A stretch of 64,000 nucleotides of DNA from CAYQQK01 sp964420065. Its GTDB lineage: Bacteria; Bacillota; Dethiobacteria; DTU022. Each line of letters opens with the position of its first letter. Position 1 is the stretch's first letter. Shown here piece by piece: positions 53,056 through 62,901 of this stretch. Under the pieces are notes generated by a model. The model worked only from the letters and a program-made list of their open reading frames with translations. It did no database searches and was not told the DNA's origin. The DNA lies in contig CAYQQK010000002.1 in NCBI GenBank assembly GCA_964420065.1, positions 1 through 64,000 of the forward strand, written 5' to 3'. The position numbers were made by a program, and so were the translations under genes.

Positions 53056-53562
53056 TCAGTTGTTCTGGGCTGCCGCCGCTTCGCGTCCGGCGGCGGCAAT
53101 GTCTTCCAGCGCCAGTTGTTCCTCGGTACTTAAAATGTACTCCAGATCCAAAATGATCAGCAACCGGTCTCCTATCTTGCCCACACCCTCGATCAATTCG
53201 GAGCAATCCCCGGTAATACCGCTGGGTGAAGCCTGGACCTGCGTCCCGGGAAGCCGCAACACCTCGGTCACCGCATCGACAATTAACCCGACCTGGTTCG
53301 GCCCGATTTCGGCAATGATAATCCGGCTCTGTTCACCATATTCCGTTTCCGGGAGGTTAAACCGCTTGCGTAGATCGATGACCGGGATCACCTCGCCGCG
53401 CAAATTGATCACCCCCTCCACGAACCGGAGCGCCCGTGGAAGAGGGGTGATTCGAACCATTTTCAGTACTTCCCGAACATGGTTGATCGAACAGGCGAAC
53501 TCTTCTTTGTTCAACAGAAAGACCACCAACTGGTTTTCTTCTTCTTGTTTATTCTGTTTCAC
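53056..53562 (-). CDS. cheW: Chemotaxis coupling protein CheW
   Basis: A 168-residue adaptor that joins receptors to CheA. The CheW fold is clear: QLVVFLLNKEEFACSINHVREVL, LPRALRFVEGVINLRGEVIPVIDLRKRF and IIIAEIGPNQVGLIVDAV. About 20 extra Ala-rich residues end the protein. The GTG at 53562 follows AAGGAGGG. It is the last gene of the chemotaxis operon. Confidence 0.93.
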   Translation of the reverse strand: MKQNKQEEENQLVVFLLNKEEFACSINHVREVLKMVRITPLPRALRFVEGVINLRGEVIPVIDLRKRFNLPETEYGEQSRIIIAEIGPNQVGLIVDAVTEVLRLPGTQVQASPSGITGDCSELIEGVGKIGDRLLIILDLEYILSTEEQLALEDIAAAGREAAAAQNN

Positions 53563-53579
53563 CTTTTCCCTCCTTGCAA

Positions 53580-55541
53580 TTAACCCTCGCGGCGGTATTT
53601 AAACTGGCTCAATTCTTTGGACAGCCTCATTGAAGACTCCCGCAACTCCAGAGCGGCTGCGGCCACTTCTTGCATCGTGGAGGACTGTTCCTGCACCGAA
53701 GCAGCCATCTCTTCACTTCCGGCACTGAGTTCTTCCGCCGCCGTCGCGGCTTCGTTGACCCGAGCCCCGATCCCCGCCACGGCCTGCAGGATTCCTTTGA
53801 ATTTGGCGCCTACTTCCGCCACAACACCGCTTCCGGTTTCCACTTCCTTGACCCCTGAATTCATATTTTCCAAAGCCTGTTTGCTTTCTTTTTGGGTGGC
53901 CCGGATCAACTCTCCAATTTCCGCCGCCGCTTTGGCCGATTGTTCCGCCAGCTTACGAACCTCTTCGGCCACCACCGCAAATCCCCGTCCCTGTTCCCCG
54001 GCCCGGGCCGCCTCGATGGCCGCGTTTAACGCCAGCAAATTGGTTTGATCGGCAATAGCGGTGATTACAACCAGTATCTTCCCGATGCTGCCCGAACGCC
54101 GGTCAACCTGGGCAATCACCATTTGCAGATCGCTCACCCGGCGGCTGATGATCTGCATTTGTTCCATCGCCCGGTCAATGGCCCGGCCGCCTTCTTCGGC
54201 CTGATTGACAATGCCCGCGTTGGCCTCCGCCATCTGTTGCGAACTGCTGCTGAGCTGCTGGACATTACCGGCAAACTCATTGATCGTGGCCGAGACTTCC
54301 TCCAGGGAGGAGCTCATCTCTTCCGCAGCCGCGGAAACCGATTCACTGCCGCGATCCACCGAAGTTGCCATATCCACCGCCTCGCTGATCAGCCGGCGCA
54401 AGCTTTGGCCCATCTTGTTGAATTCCTCCCCGAGCCGGCCGATTTCGTCGTTCCGTTTTACCTCGGTTTCCAGAACAAGGTTGCCCCGGGCAATCTCGGA
54501 AGCCACCACGACGATTTCCCGCAAGGGTCGGGCAATACCGTTGGCCATCAGCACGCCGATGACAATGATCGCCGCCACCGCGATCACCCCGATGATGATC
54601 GCGATATTGCACATCTGATGCACGCTCGCAAAGATTTCAGCCTGCTCGACCTCGACCACCAGTCCGACCGGAGTGTCGCCCAACCGGGTCACCGCCAGGT
54701 TGCCCAGCACCGCCTGTCCAAGATAATTGTCGTACCGGGCCTGAGTTCTAAATTCAGTGTCGCCGGTTTCAATCGCTTCCGCCAACAGCCGCACCGCCCT
54801 GGTATCAACACTTTCGCGCAAAGCGGCCCCGGCGGCATATTCACCGAAGCGGGTGTCGGTCAAAAGCAGGCCGCCGGCATCGAGCAGGTACGAATCCATG
54901 CTTTCTTTCCCGGTTGCTTCCAGATCGCCATGCACGATACCGCTGACCTGGGCGTCGCTGAGCATGAAATTAATCGTCCCTTCGATCTTTCCGGTCAGCC
55001 CTTCGGAAAGCACCGGCGAAGCGTAGACAAGGCAGTTTTCGTCCAGTAGATCCGAGAAAAAAAGTGTGGACCAGTAGGGAGAACCTTTCAGGGCGGCCTG
55101 GACATAGTGTTCTTTGAGCAGGGTCGAACCGAGCAGACCCTGACCGGTATCGTAAACCACCCGGCCCACGGAATTGGTAATAAAAATACGCGCCAGCCCC
55201 AGTTCCCGGGCGGCATTCCCAAGTAAACCGTCCAGGATCTTTTTCCTTCCCTGCCATTCCGCGGCGAATTCATCCCGGCCGATCTGCTGCAAAACATTCA
55301 TGCTTTCGTAAACATCGCTGGTGTAGGTCAGGACCCGGCTTTGGTCTTCGATGCTCCGGCAATAATTAAGCACCTTGTAATTTGAAAGGTTGGTGAACGT
55401 ATCGAGATTGCTTTTAATTTCACCCTCAATGGTGCGGTTGAAATTGAAAAGACTGACCACGCTGATGATCAAAACCGGAACAATCCCGACCAGTAAAAAT
55501 AGAATCGTTAAAAATACTTTTAAACTGCTTCTTCTCTTCAT
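53580..55541 (-). CDS. Methyl-accepting chemotaxis protein
   Basis: A 653-residue transmembrane receptor. TM1 (about 7-32) and TM2 (about 315-340, [21 protein letters not shown]) enclose an extracellular sensor of roughly 280 residues that may be a Cache domain. A HAMP domain follows ([10 protein letters not shown]), then the signalling coiled coil with the hairpin tip [20 protein letters not shown]. The ligand is unknown. The ATG at 55541 ([10 protein letters not shown]) is six nt after GGGAG. Its place in the che operon suggests it is the partner of this CheA. Confidence 0.92.
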   Translation of the reverse strand: MKRRSSLKVFLTILFLLVGIVPVLIISVVSLFNFNRTIEGEIKSNLDTFTNLSNYKVLNYCRSIEDQSRVLTYTSDVYESMNVLQQIGRDEFAAEWQGRKKILDGLLGNAARELGLARIFITNSVGRVVYDTGQGLLGSTLLKEHYVQAALKGSPYWSTLFFSDLLDENCLVYASPVLSEGLTGKIEGTINFMLSDAQVSGIVHGDLEATGKESMDSYLLDAGGLLLTDTRFGEYAAGAALRESVDTRAVRLLAEAIETGDTEFRTQARYDNYLGQAVLGNLAVTRLGDTPVGLVVEVEQAEIFASVHQMCNIAIIIGVIAVAAIIVIGVLMANGIARPLREIVVVASEIARGNLVLETEVKRNDEIGRLGEEFNKMGQSLRRLISEAVDMATSVDRGSESVSAAAEEMSSSLEEVSATINEFAGNVQQLSSSSQQMAEANAGIVNQAEEGGRAIDRAMEQMQIISRRVSDLQMVIAQVDRRSGSIGKILVVITAIADQTNLLALNAAIEAARAGEQGRGFAVVAEEVRKLAEQSAKAAAEIGELIRATQKESKQALENMNSGVKEVETGSGVVAEVGAKFKGILQAVAGIGARVNEAATAAEELSAGSEEMAASVQEQSSTMQEVAAAALELRESSMRLSKELSQFKYRREG

Positions 55542-55593
55542 CACCGTCTCCCCCCCAAAATAGAAACACTCATGATAAACAAAGGCGGGCTGA

Positions 55594-56397
55594 TCAACCT
55601 TCGCAAACCGGCTCATTTAGCTTTTTGTACACCGCCGGAATCTTTCTTTCCAGGGCAAACCGGGCCGGATTTTTGATTATTTCGACACAGCCGGTAACAA
55701 AGTAACCTCCGGTGGCAAGCTGCGTGGAAAATTGTTCGATCAAACGTTCCTGTATTTCTATCTTGAAGTAAATAAAAACATTGCGGCATAGGATGAGCTG
55801 CATGGTCGGGATCGTCGGATCAAACGGGGACAGTAAATTATGTTGGTAAAAGGTAACCGCTTTCCGGTAACGTTCCCGAAGGCAATAGGAACCGGATTCG
55901 AAGGTAAAATATTTGGTCCTCAGATGCGGGGGGACCTTTTCTAATTGACGGATGCTGTAACGACCCAAACTTGCTTTTTCCAGCGCCTGGTGATCGATGT
56001 CAGTGGCCAGTATTTTCACCCGCGCCCCGGCCCTCAGCTCATGAGCGATCATGCTCAAGGTATAAGGTTCTTCGCCGGTTGAACAACCGGCGCTCCAGAT
56101 GTTCAATTCATGGCAGCGATTTAACAGCTGTGGGAATACGTGCCCGGAAAGGTATTCGTAGACAGATTCGTCGCGATAAAATTCGGAAGTGTTGATCGTG
56201 ACATAGTTCAGGAACAGCTCCCTCTCGGTCCCATCATGGACCAATTCTGAATAAAGGTTGCAAAAATTTTGCTTTTTCCGGGTCATGAGCTGGCGGATGC
56301 GCCGCTCCATCTGGCGATCCTTGTAGCTGCTCAAATCCAGGCCGGTTAAAAACAATAGTTTTTCGGTAAAATCGTCATAAGTCCACTCTTCGGTCAT
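55594..56397 (-). CDS. cheR: Chemotaxis methyltransferase CheR
   Basis: A 267-residue SAM-dependent enzyme that methylates receptor glutamates. The helical N-terminal domain ([14 protein letters not shown]) is followed by [20 protein letters not shown], the SAM motif, and later [11 protein letters not shown]. Length is normal. ATG at 56397 with a weak AGGATG site. It lies between cheB and the receptor gene. Confidence 0.94.
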   Translation of the reverse strand: MTEEWTYDDFTEKLLFLTGLDLSSYKDRQMERRIRQLMTRKKQNFCNLYSELVHDGTERELFLNYVTINTSEFYRDESVYEYLSGHVFPQLLNRCHELNIWSAGCSTGEEPYTLSMIAHELRAGARVKILATDIDHQALEKASLGRYSIRQLEKVPPHLRTKYFTFESGSYCLRERYRKAVTFYQHNLLSPFDPTIPTMQLILCRNVFIYFKIEIQERLIEQFSTQLATGGYFVTGCVEIIKNPARFALERKIPAVYKKLNEPVCEG

Positions 56398-56409
56398 CTG
56401 AAAAACATC

Positions 56410-57057
56410 CTATTGAGAATTATTTGCAGCAAGGCTCCGGGCATCTCCAAGGATCCTTGTCGCCAGTTCGGACAAGGGCACTATTTCATCGTAACAACCC
56501 CCGCTAATAACCGCTTCCGGCATGCCGGGCATGACCGCCGTATCGGGATCCTGAACAATGATGATCGAACCGGGTTTTCGCTCCTTCAACCGTTTCACTC
56601 CGGCCACACCGTCTTTTCCCATCCCGGTGAGGATGACCGCAATGACGCGGTAGTTCGAATCGGCCAATGAATAAAGCATGACATCGACCGCCGGGCGAAC
56701 ATGATGGACCTTCGGTCCCGCATTCAAAACAATCGACCTTTGCTGCGCGGTCAGATGGTAATCGCCCGGGGCGATAAATACCGTTCCTTCCACGACCGGA
56801 TCCCCATTCACCGCTTCCCTAACCTCCAACTGCGAACGGTTATTCAGACGGCGAGCCAGTTGCGCCGTAAACCCGGCCGGCATGTGCAAGGAAACAAACA
56901 CCGCCGCCGGTAAACCGGGGGGCAATTGGTCAAGCAAATATTCCAGCGCCCTGGTTCCCCCGGTCGAGCCCCCGATCGCAACGATTACCCCGTTGTTTTT
57001 TGCCCTTGAAACAGCCCCGGGACTGTTTACGCTGTGGTTGGGTTGGATTGGCGGCAT
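56410..57057 (-). CDS. cheB: CheB-type methylesterase without receiver domain
   Basis: A 215-residue protein that matches only the catalytic half of CheB. The triad is visible: Ser31 in AIGGSTGGTRALEYLL, His58 in VSLHMPAGFT and Asp149 in ILTGMGKDGVAG. Ordinary CheB has an N-terminal receiver domain that CheA phosphorylates; here only about 20 residues precede the esterase. Activity is thus probably not controlled by phosphorylation, unless another protein supplies this. The ATG at 57057 starts 31 bp inside cheD. Confidence 0.88.
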   Translation of the reverse strand: MPPIQPNHSVNSPGAVSRAKNNGVIVAIGGSTGGTRALEYLLDQLPPGLPAAVFVSLHMPAGFTAQLARRLNNRSQLEVREAVNGDPVVEGTVFIAPGDYHLTAQQRSIVLNAGPKVHHVRPAVDVMLYSLADSNYRVIAVILTGMGKDGVAGVKRLKERKPGSIIIVQDPDTAVMPGMPEAVISGGCYDEIVPLSELATRILGDARSLAANNSQ

Positions 57058-57545
57058 TTGTTTTTTTCTCCCTTGCTGAGCGATCTGATCACAACTGCTC
57101 CGGTAGCGGCATAAATCTTCATGGTGCGGCCGTAACTTCCGCCGGTATCTTCCGATAGAACAGCGATCTCCAGTTCACGAAGTTTGGCCCGTACCGCTTC
57201 CAGGTTTTTTTGACCGATGCCCGCTCCTTTAAATTGAAAGTCGAACAGTTTGCCCCCGCCGGCCAGGTGAGCAACGAGGCTGTTTCCTCTGTATCCCAAC
57301 TTTTTCATTGTTTGAATCAATTCCGGAATAGCCGTATCGGCAAACTTGGCCGGGTTGAAGTGGTTGGCGCTGGATCTGAAGCGGTGTTTTTTACTATCAT
57401 TCAACAAAACATGGGCCAACCCGGCGATCTTGTGTTCGGGATCGTACAAGCCGACCCCAACGCAGGAACCAAGCCCGATCGTAATCAGCATTCCGTCGTT
57501 CCGGATTGCCGCCAGGTCGGCAATGCGAACATAGATGGTCTTCAT
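57027..57545 (-). CDS. cheD: Chemoreceptor glutamine deamidase CheD
   Basis: A 172-residue deamidase that converts receptor glutamines to glutamates and binds CheC. ITIGLGSCVGVGLYDPEHKIAGLAHVLL contains the catalytic Cys and His, and GAGIGQKNLEAVRAKL is the later conserved part. Length is typical. The ATG at 57545 directly follows the cheC stop, 8 nt after GGGAG. Confidence 0.93.
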   Translation of the reverse strand: MKTIYVRIADLAAIRNDGMLITIGLGSCVGVGLYDPEHKIAGLAHVLLNDSKKHRFRSSANHFNPAKFADTAIPELIQTMKKLGYRGNSLVAHLAGGGKLFDFQFKGAGIGQKNLEAVRAKLRELEIAVLSEDTGGSYGRTMKIYAATGAVVIRSLSKGEKNKCRQSNPTTA

Positions 57546-58154
57546 TCAATGCACTCCCAAACGATTGAAGATCTGATCGAGCGAACCCGCCTCGGGCAGC
57601 AACAAAATGTTCCCTTCAATGTTTTGGTTCAATGCGTGCATGGTCGTTTTGATCAAGATAAAATTGTCTTCCGTTAAAATTTTTTCAGCAATGACCGAGC
57701 CGAGCAGGGCTCCGGCCATATCCAGCCCCAATTCGGGCGGAGTCAACGTAAACGTAAGCCCGGTCATGGCAGAAAGGGCGTTCAAATAAGAACTGACAAG
57801 GATATTCCCCAGTTCCATCAAGAGCGAACGACCCATTTCTCCCATCGGTTCAAACCCTTTCGGAAGCAACTTGGCGATCAACGCGCTGATCGCCGGCAGG
57901 GGCAGGGCCAGCAAAACCGTTAACATCACCTCGTTGCTGCTCGCATCCAAAATAACGATCGCGATCTTCTGTTCGGGATCGCCCAACGCTTCCGGAACAA
58001 TCTGGAGCGGAACAACCTGCACTTTCGGCACTTCGAGGGTAATTTTTTCATGGCTCAGCATCTGGGACAGGGCGGTGGCGGCATTACCGGTCCCGATATT
58101 GGCCAGTTCAGTCAACACATCCTTGCGGCATTCGGTTATTTTGGCTCGTTGCAC
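57546..58154 (-). CDS. cheC: CheY-P phosphatase CheC
   Basis: A 202-residue CheC-family phosphatase. Both phosphatase signatures of the form D/S-x3-E-x2-N are present: DVLTELANIGTGNAATAL near residue 12 and SLLMELGNILVSSYLNAL in the middle. CheC dephosphorylates CheY and works with CheD in adaptation. The start is a GTG at 58154 after AGGGGTGATC. It is 4 bp after cheY. Confidence 0.92.
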   Translation of the reverse strand: MQRAKITECRKDVLTELANIGTGNAATALSQMLSHEKITLEVPKVQVVPLQIVPEALGDPEQKIAIVILDASSNEVMLTVLLALPLPAISALIAKLLPKGFEPMGEMGRSLLMELGNILVSSYLNALSAMTGLTFTLTPPELGLDMAGALLGSVIAEKILTEDNFILIKTTMHALNQNIEGNILLLPEAGSLDQIFNRLGVH

Positions 58155-58158
58155 TTGA

Positions 58159-58530
58159 TCACCCCTGAACGGCTGAGACTTTTTGCAGCGCTTCGATAAT
58201 CCGATCCGATTGAAACGGTTTCACCACAAAATCCTTTGCCCCGGCATTCAAAGCATCGATCACCAGCGCCTTCTGCCCCATAGCGCTGACGACGATAATC
58301 ACCGCCCGCGCGTCAAGTTCCATAATGCCTTGAATGGCCTTGATCCCGTCCAGATTGGGCATGGTAATATCCATGGTCACCAGGGCCGGGTTCAGCTTTT
58401 TATACAGTTCGATGGCCTGGAAGCCGTCTTCTCCCTCCCCGATCACCGAATACCCGTTTTCCTCCAGTATTTTTTTCAAGGTCATCCTCATGAAGGCGGT
58501 GTCATCTATTACCAGTACTGTTTTACCCAT
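58159..58530 (-). CDS. cheY: Chemotaxis response regulator CheY
   Basis: A 123-residue single receiver domain. The acidic pair is in VLVIDDTAFMR (D9, D10), the phosphoacceptor in TMDITMPNLDG (D54), the Ser at 82 and the Lys in FVVKPF (K104). It is phosphorylated by CheA and binds the flagellar motor switch. AGGAGG precedes both a TTG and the ATG at 58530; I take the ATG. Confidence 0.95.
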   Translation of the reverse strand: MGKTVLVIDDTAFMRMTLKKILEENGYSVIGEGEDGFQAIELYKKLNPALVTMDITMPNLDGIKAIQGIMELDARAVIIVVSAMGQKALVIDALNAGAKDFVVKPFQSDRIIEALQKVSAVQG

Positions 58531-58545
58531 TCCCAATTTACCTCC

Positions 58546-60513
58546 TTACGGTAAGAGCCCCATGGCATCAACAATCAAGGTAACCCGTCCGTCTCCCAAG
58601 ATCGTCGCCCCGGCAATCCCGGTCAAATTGCTCAAAATCGGCCCGAGCGGCTTGATCATGATCTCTTGCTGGCCAATCAGCTCATCGACGATCAGTCCCG
58701 CCTTCTTTTCACCGGCTTCGACGATCACCACCGGTAAAACTGGGGGCCGGGGATCACGGCGGCCGGAATAACCGAGCAACGCGCTCAAGTCATGCAACCC
58801 GATCACCTCGCCTCGCAAGTTGATCACCTTCTTGCCCCTGATTGTTTTGACCTGGCTTGACTCCCAAAAAGCATTTTCAATGATCACTTCGACCGGAATG
58901 GCCAGAATCTGGCCCACAGACTTGACCAGTAATGATTTAATGATCGCCAGAGTCAAGGGCAAGCGCAACGTGAAGCGGGTCATGACCGAAGGCCGGCTCT
59001 GGATCTGGATTGAACCGCGCAGTGCTTCAATGCTGGTCTTGACCACATCCATCCCCACACCGCGCCCGGAAACATCATCCACTTCCAAGGAAGTACTGAA
59101 ACCGCTGTAAAAAATCAAGTGCAACTGATCTTGCTCGGAGAGACGGGAAGCCTCCTCCGGATCGATCATCCCTTTTTCAATCGCCCGGCGTTTGATTGCT
59201 CCGGGATCCATCCCCACACCGTCGTCCTCCACGACAATGACAATATGATTTCCTTCGTGGTAAGCTTGCAATAAAATCGACCCTTCCGGGTTTTTGCCGC
59301 ACGCTTTTCTATTTATTTCCGTTTCAATTCCATGATCAATGGCATTGCGGATGAGGTGAACCAGCGGATCCGACAACCGGTTGACAATGGTCCGATCGAG
59401 TTCGGTCTGTTCCCCGCGGATCTGAAGGCGAACCTTTTTTGCCCGTGAGCGGCTTATATCCCGGACCATGCGTGGAAAACGATCGAAAACCTGTTTGATC
59501 GGCACCATCCGCAACCCCATCGAAATATCTTGTAAATTGTTGATCGATCGTTTGAGCTGATCCAACCGAACGTCCAATTCTTCGGAATACCCCCGCCCCA
59601 GTTCCAAAATTCCGGTCCGAGCCACAACCATCTCGCCGACCAGGTTCATCAGTTGATCCAGCTTGTTTGTTTCCACCCGGACCATTTTCTCGGTAAGACT
59701 TTGGTCAACGGCCTTTCCCTCGTTTACAACCGGCCCCTGGGGCTGGTTGCCCGCGCTAAAAACGGGTGCTGCATTTTTTTCCCACGGAACCAGCACCACA
59801 TCCTCCACATCGGTCACACTCAACAGCTCCTGGCGCAGCTGCCCGTCGGGCATCTGCGGTGCGGCCAATACGACCTCGAAGTAACGATCGAAGTTTTCAT
59901 CCTCCAGATCCTGGAATGAAGGGGCGGCGGCAAGAATCTCCCCGTGCGCCTCCAGCCGGCGCAGGACCATGTAGACGCGAACCGATTTCAGAGGTGTATG
60001 CGCGGCCAGGGTGACCCCGACGATAGAAAGGTGCTTGTTACCCCCCAAGGCAAGCCGGATCGTTTCTTTCTCCGCTTCGTCAAGGCTAATTTTGACTTCC
60101 GGGCAACAGCTTCCGGCAGGCGGGCCGGTTTCAGCCGGATCTGCGGTTTGCATCGTCCGGATCCGCTGGAACACCTGTTCGGTTTCCAGAACAGCAGCCT
60201 GTTCGGGGTTCACAATCGCTGTTTGGAGCAGATCCGCCGCTTCAAACAACAAATCTGCAGTGAAGGGGTTTGATTCAGCTTTTCCTGTTTTTAGTTCCTC
60301 AAGCAGATTTTCCAAACAATGGGCCATCCCCATAATGGGTTCATAACCCATCGTGCCGGCCATGCCTTTAAGACTATGTACAGCCCGGAAAGCTTCAAGG
60401 ATACTTTGCCTGTTCTGGGGTTCCCGTTCCAGCCGCAACACACACCGGTTCAATATTTGCAAATATTCCCCGGCCTCGGATTGGAACAGATCCGCATATT
60501 CCAGACGATCCAT
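58546..60513 (-). CDS. cheA: Chemotaxis histidine kinase CheA
   Basis: A 655-residue kinase with a full set of domains. The Hpt domain holds the phosphoacceptor His46 in VHSLKGMAGTMGY. A CheY-binding region and a dimerisation domain (NKLDQLMNLVGEMVVART) follow. The ATPase core has HLIRNAIDHGIE, VEDDGVGMDPGAI and GRGVGMDVV. A CheW-like domain ends the protein. The ATG at 60513 follows GGGGGG. It is the first gene of the operon, 73 bp after a sigma-28-type promoter. Confidence 0.96.
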   Translation of the reverse strand: MDRLEYADLFQSEAGEYLQILNRCVLRLEREPQNRQSILEAFRAVHSLKGMAGTMGYEPIMGMAHCLENLLEELKTGKAESNPFTADLLFEAADLLQTAIVNPEQAAVLETEQVFQRIRTMQTADPAETGPPAGSCCPEVKISLDEAEKETIRLALGGNKHLSIVGVTLAAHTPLKSVRVYMVLRRLEAHGEILAAAPSFQDLEDENFDRYFEVVLAAPQMPDGQLRQELLSVTDVEDVVLVPWEKNAAPVFSAGNQPQGPVVNEGKAVDQSLTEKMVRVETNKLDQLMNLVGEMVVARTGILELGRGYSEELDVRLDQLKRSINNLQDISMGLRMVPIKQVFDRFPRMVRDISRSRAKKVRLQIRGEQTELDRTIVNRLSDPLVHLIRNAIDHGIETEINRKACGKNPEGSILLQAYHEGNHIVIVVEDDGVGMDPGAIKRRAIEKGMIDPEEASRLSEQDQLHLIFYSGFSTSLEVDDVSGRGVGMDVVKTSIEALRGSIQIQSRPSVMTRFTLRLPLTLAIIKSLLVKSVGQILAIPVEVIIENAFWESSQVKTIRGKKVINLRGEVIGLHDLSALLGYSGRRDPRPPVLPVVIVEAGEKKAGLIVDELIGQQEIMIKPLGPILSNLTGIAGATILGDGRVTLIVDAMGLLP

Positions 60514-60585
60514 TTTATCCCCCCCGCCGTTTCGGACTTGCTCCGTTCGACACGGATCAACCCCGCACAACAACCATCTCTTTTG

Positions 60586-60611
60586 TTATCGGCATCAGCG
60601 GGGCTATTTTA
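60586..60611 (-). promoter_or_regulatory. Sigma-28 (SigD/FliA) promoter of the che operon
   Basis: Minus strand TAAA (60611-60608), 14 bp, GCCGATAA (60593-60586). The -10 is a perfect match to the flagellar sigma factor consensus and the -35 core matches as well; spacing is 14, within the known 14-16. It ties the operon to the flagellar late-gene programme. Confidence 0.75.
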
Positions 60612-60767
60612 AAGAGACAGCATGGCCGGTATTGATCAAGACGATCAACCCGGCCCGACTGTTGTCCCTGCGGCGGCACACGCCTCCTGTATCTGCAGCT
60701 CTTTTGCGGTAATAAATTTTTGCGGGCACGTGAGATAGATCGAGGCAAACCGTCGGAGCATAAAACA

Positions 60768-60793
60768 GCTCCGGGGGTGCGTGCCCCCGGAGC
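60768..60793 (-). terminator. Probable terminator of hppA
   Basis: GCTCCGGGGG (60768-60777) pairs perfectly with CCCCCGGAGC (60784-60793) around 6 nt. On the minus strand it is followed by TGTTTTATG, a moderate U tract. It lies 37 bp after the hppA stop. Confidence 0.6.
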
Positions 60794-60829
60794 AAGGTTG
60801 AAATGAAGCGGCGTTTCAAAAGTGTAAAA

Positions 60830-62791
60830 TCAAAAAAAGAGCGGCGCAAAAACTAGGGCGACAATACTCATAAGCTTGATTAGAATATTTAGGGAAGGGC
60901 CGGCGGTATCCTTGAAAGGATCCCCGACGGTGTCCCCGACCACGGCGGCTTTGTGCGGCTCGCTCCCCTTACCGCCGTGGGCACCCGCTTCAATGTATTT
61001 TTTGGCATTGTCCCAGGCGCCGCCGGAATTGGCCATGCTGATCGCCTGCAGCACCCCGGTCAACAGGGCCCCGGCGAGCAGCCCCCCCAGGGCTTCTTTT
61101 CCCAAAAAAGGAATCAAGCCGACCGCCAGGGGAACAACCACGGCCATCAGCCCCGGAATGACCATCTCTTTGAGCGCAGCCCGGGTGCTGATATCGACGC
61201 AGCGAGCGTATTCCGGGCGGGCCCGGCCTTCCATCAGGCCGGGGATTTCCCGGAACTGACGCCGGATCTCTTCAATCAAAGAAAAGGCTGCACTGCCCAC
61301 CGCCTCCATGGTACGGGAGGTGAAAAAGTAGGTCAGCCCACCCCCGATAAACATACCGGCGATAACCGGAGCGCTGGTAATGTTGATCACGCTCAAGCCT
61401 ACCACCTGGGAATAGGCGGCAAAAAGGGCCAGGGCGGTTAGCGCCGCCGATCCGATGGCAAAACCTTTGCCGATGGCGGCGGTGGTATTGCCGAGGGAAT
61501 CCAGTTCATCGGTAATCTTGCGCACGCCTTTCTCCAGGTCGGCCATTTCGGCGATCCCGCCGGCGTTATCCGCCACCGGGCCGTAAGCATCGACGGCCAC
61601 GGTCATCCCAACCGTGGAGAGCATGCCCACCGCGGCCAGGGCAATCCCGTAGATCTGACCAAAATGGAAAGAAACCAGGATCGCCGCGACGATGACCAGC
61701 ACCGGCAGGACCGTGCTCATCATCCCCGCCGCGAGGCCGCTGATGATGTTGGTCGCCGGACCGGTCAAGGAAGCCCGGGCGATATTTTGCACCGGTTTAA
61801 AATGATCGGAGGTATAGTACTCGGTAATGCGGCCGATCGCCACCCCGGCCAGAAGACCGGCGACCACGGCATAGAAAAGGTCGATCTCGCCTATAACCTT
61901 GCGGATCACAAAATAAGAAACAAACAACACCACCAGGGCGCTGATCCAGGTGCCGCGTTCCAGAACCGCCCCGAGGCGCGAACCTTCTCCGGCTTTGACG
62001 AAAAAAAAGGCAAAGACGGAGGCAACAATGCCCACCGAGGCCACCAGCAGGGGCAGGAGCGCTCCCGGCACTCCGTAAACGAGCACCCCCACGGTCATGG
62101 CGGCGATCATCGAACCGACATAAGACTCAAAAAGATCGGCCCCCATTCCGGCAACATCGCCGACGTTATCGCCGACGTTATCGGCGATGACCCCGGCGTT
62201 GCGCGGATCATCTTCGGGGATTCCCGCTTCGACCTTTCCGACCAGGTCGGCTCCCACATCGGCGGCTTTGGTGTAGATCCCCCCCCCCACCCGGGCAAAG
62301 AGAGCGATGGAGCTGGCGCCGAGGGCGTAGCCGTTGACGATCGCAGTATCACCGATGAGGATGTAGAGAAACCCAAGGCCGAAAAGGCCCAAACCGGCCA
62401 CCATCATCCCCATCACCGTGCCGCTGGAAAAGGCCAGGTCCAGCGCCCGGCCGACCCCATGGCGCGCAGCCTGGGCGGTGCGCACGTTGGCCGCGGTCGC
62501 CACCTTCATTCCAAAATAGCCCGTGGCCGCTGAAAAAAATGCGCCGATGACAAAACAAAACGCGGTCAGAGGATTGATCGCCAGGCCGAGAACCACCGCC
62601 AGCACGATCACGAATAAGGCCAGATAAGTATACTCGCGTTTTAAGAAAGCCATAGCGCCTTCATGAATCGCCGCGGCAATCTCTTGCATTTTTGACGTCC
62701 CCGGGTCGGCCTGCTTGACCCGCAGCCAGATCGCCGCTGCGAAAAATAGACCTCCCAGAGCACACAAGGGTGCTGCATAAAAAAGATTCAT
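60830..62791 (-). CDS. hppA: Membrane ion-translocating pyrophosphatase, K+-dependent type
   Basis: A 653-residue integral membrane enzyme with about 16 helices that couples pyrophosphate hydrolysis to ion export. The catalytic loops are intact ([45 protein letters not shown], and [17 protein letters not shown] near the end). [10 protein letters not shown] has Ala where K+-independent enzymes carry Lys, so this is the K+-dependent class. Whether H+ or Na+ is pumped cannot be settled here. The ATG at 62791 (MNLFYAAPL) has GGGAGG 11 nt ahead; the longer frame covers the purF end. It lies between purF and the che operon. Confidence 0.95.
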   Translation of the reverse strand: MNLFYAAPLCALGGLFFAAAIWLRVKQADPGTSKMQEIAAAIHEGAMAFLKREYTYLALFVIVLAVVLGLAINPLTAFCFVIGAFFSAATGYFGMKVATAANVRTAQAARHGVGRALDLAFSSGTVMGMMVAGLGLFGLGFLYILIGDTAIVNGYALGASSIALFARVGGGIYTKAADVGADLVGKVEAGIPEDDPRNAGVIADNVGDNVGDVAGMGADLFESYVGSMIAAMTVGVLVYGVPGALLPLLVASVGIVASVFAFFFVKAGEGSRLGAVLERGTWISALVVLFVSYFVIRKVIGEIDLFYAVVAGLLAGVAIGRITEYYTSDHFKPVQNIARASLTGPATNIISGLAAGMMSTVLPVLVIVAAILVSFHFGQIYGIALAAVGMLSTVGMTVAVDAYGPVADNAGGIAEMADLEKGVRKITDELDSLGNTTAAIGKGFAIGSAALTALALFAAYSQVVGLSVINITSAPVIAGMFIGGGLTYFFTSRTMEAVGSAAFSLIEEIRRQFREIPGLMEGRARPEYARCVDISTRAALKEMVIPGLMAVVVPLAVGLIPFLGKEALGGLLAGALLTGVLQAISMANSGGAWDNAKKYIEAGAHGGKGSEPHKAAVVGDTVGDPFKDTAGPSLNILIKLMSIVALVFAPLFF

Positions 62792-62901
62792 AACCGCTCG
62801 AACCTCCCAAAAGTAAACTGATACCGTTCTTGCAAGATCAACCCAAGCCTCATTCGCCGGACAAAAACTTGTATGCGCCGCTTTTAGAACGGAACCGTCG
62901 C

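Larger units (their letters stand above)
60514..60829. other. Gap between hppA and cheA
   Basis: No gene is seen. The stretch holds the terminator of hppA at 60768-60793 and the chemotaxis promoter at 60586-60611. The remaining frames are short and lack ribosome sites. Confidence 0.6.

Noticed and set aside
54045..55049. 334-aa plus-strand frame
   Set aside because: Shadow of the chemoreceptor gene in a GC-rich region, without a ribosome site or known motif.
61664..62533. 289-aa plus-strand frame
   Set aside because: Opposite hppA; its Arg/His/Gly-rich composition is typical of antisense frames of membrane proteins.
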